From NCBI GenBank assembly GCA_030668875.1, contig DAOVER010000006.1:37286-101285 (forward strand): a stretch of 64,000 nt of DNA, given 5' to 3'. Below the pieces are notes generated by a model, which was given only the letters and a program-made list of their open reading frames with translations, made no database searches and had not been told where the DNA came from. The DNA comes from Candidatus Heimdallarchaeota archaeon. GTDB taxonomy: Archaea > Asgardarchaeota > Heimdallarchaeia > Heimdallarchaeales > Heimdallarchaeaceae. This document shows positions 37,432 to 45,776 of this stretch, in pieces (position 1 is the stretch's first letter; each line of letters opens with the position of its first letter). Both the position numbers and the translations under genes were made by a program.

Positions 37432-38655
37432 TTATAATTCGTCTACCTCAAAGATTTTTGACAATCTAAAGTCACTATCTAGTACATCCCTTACCTGCTT
37501 GGATGAAACAGTTAGATGTATTCTTTTAGAGCGACCATAACGTCCTTTACTAATAACTTGAGCTGTAACAATCCCTAGCATATCTAATTCATTAATTAAA
37601 TCTCCAACTCTTCTTGCTGTTAATTGATCTAATCTGACTAGCTTACAGATTTTATTATAAATCTCATAAACATCTCCTGTGGTAATCTCATCATTTTTTC
37701 CTTCACCAAGATAGATTGCCTGTAAAACTGCTTTTGTTTGAATTGGTAAAGATGTTAAAACCTCAATAACTGTGTTTCTTTCTATCACTTGCTGAGCTTT
37801 GCGTACATAGATTTCAGTAATCTTTTCTTCACCATTACGCTCAACAAGTTCTGCTGCTACACGTAATAAGTCAAGAGATCTTCGTGCATCTCCGTGCTGC
37901 TGGGCGCCTATGGCTGAACATAGATTAATTACGCCAAAGTCAAGAACATCTTTGTGAAATGCGACTTTGGCTCTTTGTGTAAGAATATCTCGTAACTGTT
38001 CTGCGGTATAGGGGGAAAAAACAATTTCTTCTTCGCTCAAACTACTTCTGATTCTTGGATCTAATGTTTCCTTGAAGTTTACATCATTGGTGATGCCTAT
38101 AATACTAATTTTTGAAAAATCTAAATCACTATTCATACGTGTTAAAATGTACAATGATTCAGTACTCTTTTTATAGAGCATATCAACTTCATCAAGAACA
38201 GTAACATGTAGTGTACTAAGTTCGTCTAAAGCAGCCTTAAATTTCTGATAGATAACATCAAAGTGCAGACCTGTAAAAGGAACATCTATTCCAACATCTT
38301 CACATAACTGGGTCAAGACACGATATTTTGTGTCTACATGTTGGCAATTCATATAGCTGTACTTAAAAGATAAATTCCTTGAATCTGCTGTTGTTTTTAA
38401 TTTTGATAAGACTTGTTTAGTTACGGCGGTCTTCCCTGTTCCTGTTGTACCATAAATAAATATGTTAGAAGGTGTTCCACCTCTTAGAGAGGGGGCAAGA
38501 ATCTTTGCTAACTCTTCAAACTTTTCATCTCTATGAGGAAGAATATCAGGAACATAATGAGGACTCAGAACCTCTCTATTGGCAAATACATTTGCATCAG
38601 CATCCAGATATCTATCAAAAATATCATCTATACTATTTGATGGTTTTTCATCCAA
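37432..38655 (-). CDS. cdc6: Orc1/Cdc6 replication initiator
   Basis: 407 residues: Walker A GTTGTGKT (69-76), Walker B VTVLDEVDML (about 150-155), sensor 1 GITNDVNF, sensor 2 region GDARRSLDLLR, and a C-terminal winged helix (~320-395). Orc1/Cdc6 binds origin (ORB) repeats and loads MCM. The gene is about 900 bases from a tract of TGTGAAC repeats (39.7-39.9 kb), which makes that tract a possible but unproven origin. Confidence 0.95.
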   Translation of the reverse strand: MDEKPSNSIDDIFDRYLDADANVFANREVLSPHYVPDILPHRDEKFEELAKILAPSLRGGTPSNIFIYGTTGTGKTAVTKQVLSKLKTTADSRNLSFKYSYMNCQHVDTKYRVLTQLCEDVGIDVPFTGLHFDVIYQKFKAALDELSTLHVTVLDEVDMLYKKSTESLYILTRMNSDLDFSKISIIGITNDVNFKETLDPRIRSSLSEEEIVFSPYTAEQLRDILTQRAKVAFHKDVLDFGVINLCSAIGAQQHGDARRSLDLLRVAAELVERNGEEKITEIYVRKAQQVIERNTVIEVLTSLPIQTKAVLQAIYLGEGKNDEITTGDVYEIYNKICKLVRLDQLTARRVGDLINELDMLGIVTAQVISKGRYGRSKRIHLTVSSKQVRDVLDSDFRLSKIFEVDEL

Positions 38656-38778
38656 TATTTTTCATCTCTCAGCTCGTTGCTACTATGATTTTCAGAGGGT
38701 TGTTTAACTTTGTCGATAAATGACGTCTATAATGAACGTAAGTACACTGAATTAAAGTATGAGAAATCTAGTGTAAAG

Positions 38779-39093
38779 TCATGTTAGTTTAAACAAAACC
38801 TTAGGTCTACCCCTTGTAGATCTGGGTACAGATTCTTTCTTGACGACACCTTTGTTTATGAGTTTAGCCAGGTTATCATATAGAGTAGATCTAGGTATGT
38901 GTGTCATGGAGACAATTTGTCCTCTGGTAAGAGGGCCATTATCTGCAATAAGACCAATAAGAAGATTTTCTAATTCGATTTCATAATCAGTCTCATCAGA
39001 GTAAACATATACTCTTCTACTACTTACCACAACACCCTGAATCTGTGATTTCTTACTAATTTTCTTTGTTAATAGGTTCTTACTATGGGCCAT
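38779..39093 (-). CDS. Winged-helix transcription regulator
   Basis: 104 residues, basic at the N-terminus (KNLLTKKISKKSQ), with a C-terminal winged helix: GQIVSMTHIPRSTLYDNLAKLINKGVVKKE then an Arg-rich wing RSTRGRPKVLFKL. The P-R-S-T-L-Y-D-N-L-A-K-L helix fits recognition helices of MarR/TrmB-like proteins. Located between cdc6 and the DUF6788-like gene. Targets unknown. Confidence 0.75.
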   Translation of the reverse strand: MAHSKNLLTKKISKKSQIQGVVVSSRRVYVYSDETDYEIELENLLIGLIADNGPLTRGQIVSMTHIPRSTLYDNLAKLINKGVVKKESVPRSTRGRPKVLFKLT

Positions 39094-39224
39094 GTTATCA
39101 CTCTTTGATTTTTTTCTACAATGTTAGAGGATTAATGTCGAATAAATAATTCAATATAATCTGCAGAATATCGGAGTAATATCTAAGACTTTTTGTGAGT
39201 AGGATTATATATATCTGACTGAAG

Positions 39225-39572
39225 ATGGCAGTTAATAAAATAAGTAATCTTAGAATTGATATATTAAATGCTATTAATGAAATTGATAATCGTCTAGAGA
39301 TACTAGGAAGAAATGATACAATATTCGGTTTTGTTAGCTCAAAATACATCAAATGCGGAAAAGAAAATTGTAAGTGTGAACGAGGAGGGCAATATCTGCA
39401 TGGACCTTACTATTATCTGCGAATGGAACCTGAATACAAGTATAGTAAATATTTAGGTAAGAAAATACCATCAGCAATAGCAGAAGGTATTGATGTGGGA
39501 AAAAGAATCAAAAACTTAATTGTAAAAAAGAAGAAGCTATCAAAAGCTCTTGAAAACCTTGAAAAACTTTGA
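39225..39572 (+). CDS. DUF6788-like Cys/His motif protein
   Basis: 115 residues with the compact motif K-C-G-K-E-N-C-K-C-E-R-G-G then LHGPYYYLR, typical of the small DUF6788-type family, and a basic coiled C-terminus. The Cys cluster is likely a metal site. The function of the family is unknown. It marks the left border of the accessory region. Confidence 0.65.
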   Translation: MAVNKISNLRIDILNAINEIDNRLEILGRNDTIFGFVSSKYIKCGKENCKCERGGQYLHGPYYYLRMEPEYKYSKYLGKKIPSAIAEGIDVGKRIKNLIVKKKKLSKALENLEKL

Positions 39573-40047
39573 TTTTTTTAATTTTAGTTTTTTTCAGCAC
39601 CGATAAATTGTGTAAAATGTAATACGTAATAAATACATCATACACAATGGACACACTACTTCACTTAACATATAAATTCATTTAGAGAGCGTCTAATTTG
39701 TATATTTGCATGGCACAATTCATTTGTGAATGGATGTGGGGATTCCGTTCACCCGTTTTTGAAAAGCTTGTGAACAGAAGATATCATCCGGCAAAAAAAG
39801 TGATATGTTAATCCATATGTTCAGCACAAAAAAAATTATTGTGAACAAAGGATCACTACCCCTTCATTTCCACTGGAAACTCGGTATGTGAACAAAGAAT
39901 CTTACTGTTCACAATGTGTGAAGCGCCCTAAACGGTAAATCGTTAGACAATCAGCCTCATATATTACATTTCCATTGGAGACATTCACAAACGAGGAAAA
40001 AAAATCGGAAAGAAGAAATCAATTTTGAAGAAGAAAAGGAGGTTTGG
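39573..40047. repeat. Gene-free tract with TGTGAAC repeats and TTCCA-N-TGGAA palindromes
   Basis: 475 bases without a supported ORF. TTGTGAACAGAAG (39768-39780), TTGTGAACAAAGGATC (39839-39854) and ATGTGAACAAAGAATC (39886-39901) are direct repeats, with inverted copies of GTTCAC at 39747 and 39907. Two palindromes, TTTCCACTGGAAA (39867-39879) and TTTCCATTGGAGA (39969-39981), are interleaved, and a third copy of the second type lies at 42888-42900. The tract could be an operator region or a replication origin near cdc6; it is not CRISPR, because copies are irregular. Confidence 0.5.
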
Positions 40048-40116
40048 TTAGTTTGGAAACCAACCAGGTGGGAGAATATCTCCATCTCCTTCGTCAGGAT
40101 CGTATAGTTTTAACAT
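40048..40116 (-). CDS. Micropeptide p1 of the TPR-associated family (22 aa, orphan)
   Basis: A 22-codon ORF (ATG 40116, TAA 40048-40050) with the family core Y-D-P-D-E-G-D-G-D-I-L-P-P-G-W-F-P. It is acidic, has no hydrophobic leader, and lies downstream of the TPR A pseudogene with its own promoter-like block (40117-40216), but no TPR gene follows it. Its 'PP' is coded CCA-CCT; all six copies use different codon pairs for these two prolines, which points to selection on the peptide. The Shine-Dalgarno (CGAGATGA) is weaker than in its relatives. Function unknown. Confidence 0.75.
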   Translation of the reverse strand: MLKLYDPDEGDGDILPPGWFPN

Positions 40117-40216
40117 TTTACGTCATCTCGGAAAGGTTACCATATTAATAGAAGAAAGCTATAAAATATCAAAAGGAAAAAAGATGACAAAAAAAGAGGT
40201 GGCTATTTATCCTGGT
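40117..40216 (-). promoter_or_regulatory. Promoter block of micropeptide p1
   Basis: Read on the minus strand: TTTTTTTGTCATCTTTTTTCC then TTTTGATATTTTATAGC as a TATA-like stretch, about 65-90 and 45-60 bases before the ATG. It matches the GTCA-N-TTTC/TATA-like arrangement ahead of the other micropeptides. It abuts the stop of TPR A. Confidence 0.5.
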
Positions 40217-41800
40217 TTATAGTGTTAGTGAGCGAATATCTTTTTGTTGCATGTCTAAATAGTCTAACAATTTATTCTCCAATCTGCTGAAACCATAATT
40301 CCTGCATTTTTTGATGGCCATGTATTGGAGAGCAGGTCCTAGAGGATCACCATTCTTGAAAGCACCAACCTGGATAAAAGCTTCCATGAAAACACGCAAT
40401 TCGAGAACTTCTATTTTATGGGTTTGATTTTCATATTTCCTTAACAATGGAGAGATTTCTGCAAAACGATTGATTTTGTAATATTCCTGTGCTGCAAGTA
40501 AATCTGCGAAAGCTTTCTCAACATAAGTCATTCTTTCCTCTACAGGTCTTCTTTTGAGTGTGTTTATTCTCTGAAGAACTTGTTCATCATCACTTCCCTG
40601 CCATATTAGGAAGTCTAGAATGTGTTCTACTCTTTTAGTGCTAGGATTATTTAACTTCTTTATATCTTGTAATTTTGATTTAGTCAAATTGGTATTAAGC
40701 AAAAACTCACTTAACATAATGGTATTACTATGATAAGTACCTACATTACTAATAATAGTCTGAATTAGGTCTTGAAATTTTTCTATATTGAAGTCATATA
40801 ATCTTGATTGAATGTAAAATTTAGTTAGAGTGAAATCATGGACTATCTGATTTTTATTGAAAGAGTCAAGATTCTTTACAGCTATTTCCTCTTCTAACAA
40901 CTCCTCGACCTTCTTCATTTGTTCCAGAGCCAATTCTAATCTTCCTTGTAAAGCATAGGTTGTAGTAATATGAGAAAGAGACATTAAATAGTATCCTGAA
41001 TAGATACTATCCTTATATATAGTTTTCAAAATTCTTTCTGCTTCTAACAAGTGTTTCTCAGTTTCACCAAGATTAAAAGATAACTTATGACTTACGCCAA
41101 TAAAATAATGCACAACAGATTGTATCTCTTCGGGCATGTTAAGAAGAAGGTTGTAATTACTTAGAATGTCTTTAACAAGAGCTAATGATTTCTCTTTGTT
41201 TTGTGTTTGTTGATATATGACTATTAAAATGCACAAAGTTTTTGCAAAACTTTGGAAATAACCATTTAAATAAAAGAAGTTTCCACACTCTTCTAATATA
41301 ACTGAACTTTTGAAATCTCTTGTTTCCAGCCATTGTTCAACAGCGCAAGTGTATTTTATAAAGTGAAAGATAAATCTATCAGGTTAATCTACTTCTTCTA
41401 GTAATTCTAAAGCTTTGACAATTTCATATTTTCCCCTTTCTTTTTTTCCTTTTAGTTTAGCTATATACCAAGCAAAAGAATGAGAAAAAGCTAAACCTTC
41501 CTTATAATTAATTTTATTTGCCAAAGTTTGCATTTCATGAAGTAGTTGGATTGATTTTTCCAATTTATCAGCTTGTTGAACAAATTGTAAAATTAAAAGT
41601 CCATCCAAAATTACGCGAGATTTAAAATCTTCAATCTTAGTTGCTATAAGGATACAATCCTCAATCAATTTTATAACAATTTTATCTGATCTCTTGTTAG
41701 ATGCTAGAATCTTCAAGTGAGATATTAATGCTTCTAATTCTGCACTTGATTTTAAATGATTGATATGTTCCTGTAATTCACATATTTCCATATAACTCAT
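40217..41800 (-). pseudogene. TPR-like protein A, disrupted (one stop, one frameshift)
   Basis: Read with repairs this is a full-length (about 528 residue) paralogue of TPR B and C. The frame opens at 41800 and hits TAA at 41384-41386, where D has Gln (Q-P-D); the reading then continues recognisably (PDRFIFHF...) until one base is missing from an A-run near 41243, after which the rest is intact from 41236 to 40217. The product would be an all-helical TPR-type superhelix with the conserved C-terminal domain (AFIQVGAFKNGDPLGPALQY). A TATA box (TATATAAA, 41851-41858, minus strand) precedes it. A 134-base stretch near the 3' end is identical to TPR B. Confidence 0.85.
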
Positions 41801-41921
41801 CTTTACTAATTTGTGGAAAGAACATTTCTACACATATATCTCCACTTTCGTATATAAACTAGGTAGATTCACTTTGATAGATATTGTGAAAAAAAATAAA
41901 GAAGGGAATAGATTTCTTGGA

Positions 41922-41990
41922 TTAAGGAAGCCACATAGGGGGTAATATATCTCCGTCTCCTTCGTCAGGATCATATGTTTGTTTTATCAT
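41922..41990 (-). CDS. Micropeptide p2, upstream of TPR A (22 aa)
   Basis: ATG 41990, TAA 41922-41924. Core Y-D-P-D-E-G-D-G-D-I-L-P-P-M-W-L-P, nearly the same as p1. GAGTGAT, which pairs with the 16S 3' end, lies 6-10 bases before the ATG. It ends 121 bases upstream of TPR A, same strand. Although TPR A is disrupted, this peptide is intact. Confidence 0.82.
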   Translation of the reverse strand: MIKQTYDPDEGDGDILPPMWLP

Positions 41991-42075
41991 TGTGTATCAC
42001 TCATTTAGTTATACTTAGAAATAGGAAGAAGATACTAAAACAATAAGGAAATTAAATGACACAAAAACAGTAGAA
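41991..42075 (-). promoter_or_regulatory. Promoter block of micropeptide p2
   Basis: Minus strand: TGTTTTTGTGTCATTTAATTTCC, then TTGTTTTAGTATCTTC (TATA-like), then AAGTATAAC and the GAGTGAT Shine-Dalgarno. Order and spacing match the blocks before p3, p4, p5 and p6. Confidence 0.6.
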
Positions 42076-42152
42076 TCATTTACTACTATTTAGTTCATTT
42101 CAAAATGGAGAGAAATTGTTTGTTTCAAGCGCCGAAACGATTGAATATACAA

Positions 42153-42186
42153 TCTTACCACATAAATATTTTTCTCTGTGGTAAGA
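42153..42186. repeat. Palindrome TCTTACCACA/TGTGGTAAGA, copy 1
   Basis: Perfect 10-base inverted repeat with a 14-base spacer, downstream of the winged-helix gene and upstream of the p2 promoter. The half-sites are 24 bases apart start to start, as in copy 2. It could be an operator pair or a transcript hairpin. Confidence 0.75.
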
Positions 42187-42233
42187 TATTTCTTCTATAT
42201 CATTTTTCCACCTGATCCTTAATATCCTTTCAA

Positions 42234-42273
42234 TTATCTTACCACATTCTTTATTATTTGTGTGGTAAGATAA
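42234..42273. repeat. Palindrome TTATCTTACCACA/TGTGGTAAGATAA, copy 2
   Basis: Perfect 13-base inverted repeat with a 14-base spacer, 28 bases past the stop of the winged-helix gene at 42301. A third copy lies at 59479. There is no T-run on the minus-strand side strong enough to call it a terminator with confidence. Confidence 0.75.
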
Positions 42274-42300
42274 TAATAAAAAAAAGTTTTTCGCTTGAAA

Positions 42301-42747
42301 TTATCTTAGCAGATCAGGGTGGATTTCCAATATCTTTAATTCACCATAGATTTCAAGAAGTTTGGTGGTTACGGAATACAATCGTTGAGAGACGTTACCT
42401 TTTCTATGTAACATGTTCTCGTCTGCTAATCTTGCAAGATAAGTACTGACTGTACTCATCTTTATTCCTTCTTTAAACACTATCTCATACAACTCACAGA
42501 CTTCATTAGAGGTAAACCAATCACTCTCAGGATAATGGTTCCTAATGATACTAGCAACTCTTTCAATAATTGAAGCTCCAAGGAGTTCGGTAATAGAGTT
42601 CATCTTAATTGGTTCGCGTTCTCCTTCAGTAGCAACGGCTTCTTTTCCAGTAACTAAAGCAAGTGTTGTCTTTAAACTCTCGGTGTCTCCTGAAGGTATC
42701 CTTATGATCGTCCCATCAGGCAGTTTAATTGTAATTTCTTTAGGCAT
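42301..42747 (-). CDS. Winged-helix DNA-binding protein
   Basis: From ATG 42747 (GTGA Shine-Dalgarno at good spacing; a GTG start at 42756 is less likely) the product has 148 residues. The N-terminal 30 residues look like a small beta domain (ITIKLPDGTIIRIPSG), and the C-terminal half is a winged helix with MSTVSTYLARLADENMLHRKG as recognition helix and wing. It lies between the TCTTACCACA palindromes and the divergent zinc protein. It is the nearest regulator to TPR module A, so a regulatory role there is possible but not shown. Confidence 0.7.
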   Translation of the reverse strand: MPKEITIKLPDGTIIRIPSGDTESLKTTLALVTGKEAVATEGEREPIKMNSITELLGASIIERVASIIRNHYPESDWFTSNEVCELYEIVFKEGIKMSTVSTYLARLADENMLHRKGNVSQRLYSVTTKLLEIYGELKILEIHPDLLR

Positions 42748-43111
42748 TAGACTCACTTTGTTACTTGTTATGTTTACACAGTAATTTGTATTTAAAGGTA
42801 GATATCACGTTTGTCTAGGTATAGGCCAATAAAAACATACGTATTAACAAAAAATTGTTCCGACTAAAATTTAGACAGACCCCACCAGTTCCATTGGAGA
42901 GTATTATCTATATAAATAACTGTTTTCTGTATTAAATATAGAAAGACTTATATAATCATCATTTTTCTTTTATTAGGAGGCTATGTACAATTAAAATATA
43001 TTATACTTTTTTCCATAATATGTACAATAAATATCACTTCCACAAGAAACAATGGGGAGTCTGTATACTTGTCAGTTTTTATTTAACTATACAAATGTTT
43101 AAAATCTTTTA
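42748..43111. promoter_or_regulatory. Divergent promoter region with a TTCCATTGGA palindrome
   Basis: About 360 bases between two divergent genes. GTTCCATTGGAGA at 42888-42900 matches the palindromes near 39.9 kb, and TATATAAATAAC follows at about 42910, a plausible TATA box for rightward transcription. No ORF is supported. Confidence 0.4.
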
Positions 43112-43411
43112 ATGACCGGAAATCTCGATACTATGGTTACTAGAGTACGTTTTTGTGCTAAGTGTGGACGTCCTGTCCAGGGTAAGGTTAATTATTGCGA
43201 AGACTGCACAGCTGATATTACAGCGGGTACCCAAGATAGATGCTCGATCTGTGGTAAAAGTAAACTTATGTCCCCATTGACATACAATGCTAGAATCAAG
43301 AAAGTCTATTGTAAAGAATGTCTTAATGTCTTTATTGCAGGTCTTAGAGCTAAGGAGATACCTCAAAGAGAAATTAATAAAATGTTAACCAAGGATTTTG
43401 TACCACTTTAA
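43112..43411 (+). CDS. Small double zinc-ribbon protein
   Basis: 99 residues with three C-x-x-C pairs plus further cysteines: FCAKCGRPVQ, YCEDC, CSICGKSK and YCKEC, giving two likely zinc sites. The C-terminus (IAGLRAKEIPQREINKMLTKDF) is helical and basic. It may bind nucleic acid, but I recognise no family. ATG 43133 (MVTRVRFCAKC) is an alternative start. Confidence 0.65.
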   Translation: MTGNLDTMVTRVRFCAKCGRPVQGKVNYCEDCTADITAGTQDRCSICGKSKLMSPLTYNARIKKVYCKECLNVFIAGLRAKEIPQREINKMLTKDFVPL

Positions 43412-43664
43412 TGGTCATTAAAACCTCAGAATCTATCACTATTTAATTTCCTTTTCTATTCTTCTTTTCCCTTTACAATAAGAAACCAATAGATTAGATC
43501 AAATCACTTCAGTTGCTCTATGAAAAAAGATGATTAGATAAGAACGGTAAACCAAAAGAAGAAGAAATCAGGAAACTTGGAATTAATTAATTTAAAAGAA
43601 TATATAAATTAAAATAAACGTGAACACAATTAATTCTTCAGAACAGTAAATAGGAGTAAATAGG

Positions 43665-45382
43665 TTATGTCAGTCTCACATATCCTTCTCTTAATGAATA
43701 AATCTCTCCATTACTTCGAAGTTGTTCTATAACTTTTTCAACAAAGTATTCTTCGATATTATTCTCTTTGGCAATCTCTTTGATTTTCCTTAAAGGCACT
43801 ATGTCGACACATCCTTTTCGAGATTCCTCTTTTATGATTAAATAGATTAACTCAAATTTTGCCTTCCAATTCTCCCCCCCTAATCCTAACAGCTGTGATT
43901 CTATTGTTTTTTTATATCCTATTTTCTTTAACGCATCAATTACAAACCATCTTACCTTCTCATCCTCATCTTTCAGACCTTAAATAAGAATTTTCATTAC
44001 CAGTTTACTTCCTTTGTTCCCTAATATTCTGGCAGCTTTTACTTGTAACCAGCTACTCTCATCTTTCAATATTTCAATTAGTTGTTCATCTGTTTTTCCA
44101 TCCCCTTTGTCCCCAAGCACAATTGCTACTCCTTTCCTTACAATCTTATTTTCTTCTTTTAGTGCATCAATGAGAATGAGTATTACTTGTTTGTCTTTTA
44201 TTAATTCTAATACCTCTACTGCTGCTCTCCTTACTTCCATATTGTCATCTTTTAGAGCTTTAATGAACAGACTAACACCTCTAACTCCGATGAATTTGGC
44301 TATTCTATATGGCGTGTCTCTTGCTCCTCTATTTGCAATCTCGTTTTTATCTTTTAACACTTCAAAAAGCAGATCACAAACTCGTTCATTTCCTTCTCTC
44401 CAACCTATATCACTTAAGGAATACTTAGCTGCATTTCTCACATTCTCAAATGAATCTTTAAGAGCTTCAATCAATGGTTCTGCTCCTAATAAGTCTCCTA
44501 TCTCCCCTAACGCTTTTGCAGCAACATGCCTTATGCTTTCATCGTCATCTTCTAGTACTTTTAAAAGTGGTTCAATAACATTTGTACCGCCAATTTTTCC
44601 TAATGCAATTACAATCTCCTTTTTTACCCGCAGGTACTGCTCATCTTTTAGTACTTCAATGAGTGGTTTTACAGCCTTTTCATGTCTTATATGTCCTAAT
44701 GCTAACACTGCATAACTTCTTATCCTTACATCTTCATCTTTCAGTGCTTCTATTAGTTGAGGGATTGCTCTTTCTCCTAAATCCAAATCTTTTATATAAG
44801 AAATTTCCATATTCTGATAATAATAATTTGCTTGCTTTCCAATCAATTCTAATGTTTTTGCTGCTTTAACCCTTACTTCCTGTGTTACGTCTTTGAGTGA
44901 TTTTCTGATATATGGTAACGCTTGTAAATCGCTAATATTCCCTAGCGCTTCTATTGCAATTAGTCTAATAACCTTATCTTGCGCTTCTAATGCATCAAAT
45001 AATGCATTCATCACACGTTGATCGTTGAATTTTTTTAATACTGTAGAAGCATTTTCCCTTACCATCTCATCTTCGTCTCCTAACATATTAAATAAGGGTT
45101 CTATAATTTGAGAACCACCAATATTACCCAATGATTCTACTACAGCTCTTCTTACATCCGAATCTTTATTTTTTAGCATTTCGATGAGCACAGAAAGCGA
45201 TTTTTTTTCAAGCCTTCTCCTTCACCCTCCCAGTATTTATCTTGAAATTCCTCTTCCAGTTTGATGAATTCAGGATCTTTAGATTCTTGTGACAATTTGG
45301 ATAGATTGAACTTTTGTTCCTTCTCTTTTCTAACTTCACTCTTCTTTTGAGTATCAGGTTCAAGCTGATCTTTCCAATCCAT
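43665..45382 (-). pseudogene. HEAT-repeat protein with C-terminal winged helix, disrupted
   Basis: Three pieces form one ancestral reading frame of about 572 residues. The first 69 codons (from 45382) run into the wrong frame at an A8 run (45202-45209, minus strand reads poly-A), where one extra base restores S-L-S-V-L-I-E-M. The HEAT part (45191-43980) has about twelve PBS-lyase-like repeats (D-E-D-x-x-V-R-x-x-A-A-x-A-L-G). It stops at TAA 43980-43982, after which the same frame continues (GLKDEDEKVRWFV...) for ~104 codons, ending in a winged-helix-like tail (VEKVIEQLRSNGEIYSLREGYVRL) at 43665. Such proteins are scaffolds. It may be true decay or partly sequencing error. Confidence 0.75.
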
Positions 45383-45430
45383 TACCTAGGAAAGAACAAT
45401 TGAATATAAAAATACAATCTTATGAATACA

Positions 45431-45500
45431 TTATTTTCACTTAAAGACCTAGTGGACTATGTTACCATTTTTTACAAACCTTTTCTACTTACATAAATTG
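45431..45500. repeat. Direct repeat B-left: remnant of the ABC permease 3' end
   Basis: About 70 bases closely matching 47661-47729. On the minus strand it reads I-Y-V-S-R-K-G-L-stop-K-M-V-T, a decayed copy of the permease ending I-Y-A-S-R-K-G-L-E-K-V-V-T. It lies just left of the p3/TPR B segment, while the true permease end lies just right of it. Confidence 0.85.
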
Positions 45501-45559
45501 GCTTTAGATCTTTATTTTACGTTTTTTATTACATGAATCATACTTGTTTTTCTTATTCT

Positions 45560-45671
45560 GAGTTGTTTGTGTAAGAATTCCCTTCAAATACAGTTTTTCT
45601 GTCAACTTCTTTCCTTGTGTCTTTTAGTAGTTTGTTAATACTCTAAGTATGAATTTAACAAGTGATGAATC
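45560..45671 (+). promoter_or_regulatory. Promoter block of micropeptide p3
   Basis: Plus strand: CAGTTTTTCTGTCAACTTC, then CTTTTAGTAGTTTGTTAATAC, then AAGTATGAA and AAGTGATG eight bases before the ATG. It is the same order as the other micropeptide promoters but in the opposite orientation. Confidence 0.6.
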
Positions 45672-45740
45672 ATGATAAAACAAAAATATGATTCTGAACC
45701 AGGTGATGATGATATAGGACCTCCTTTATGGTGGCCATAA
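45672..45740 (+). CDS. Micropeptide p3, convergent with TPR B (22 aa, orphan)
   Basis: ATG 45672, TAA 45738-45740. Core Y-D-S-E-P-G-D-D-D-I-G-P-P-L-W-W-P, most like p4. It is the only copy on the plus strand and lies 36 bases beyond the stop of TPR B, tail to tail. It has a full promoter block and Shine-Dalgarno, so it is probably expressed. No TPR gene follows it on its strand. Confidence 0.82.
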   Translation: MIKQKYDSEPGDDDIGPPLWWP

Positions 45741-45776
45741 TTAAATATCATAATTTCTTCTTTTTGTAAGTACTTA

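Noticed and set aside
39116-39352. Minus-strand hydrophobic ORF over the DUF6788-like gene
   Set aside because: It overlaps the start of a gene with a clear Cys/His motif and has no support of its own.
39747-39981. CRISPR array from repeated TGTGAAC motifs
   Set aside because: The copies are short, unevenly spaced and occur in both orientations; there are no cas genes.
43109-44715. Several long ORFs antisense to the zinc protein and HEAT gene
   Set aside because: They are mirror frames of repeat-rich or motif-bearing coding sequence, with Ser/Phe-rich composition.
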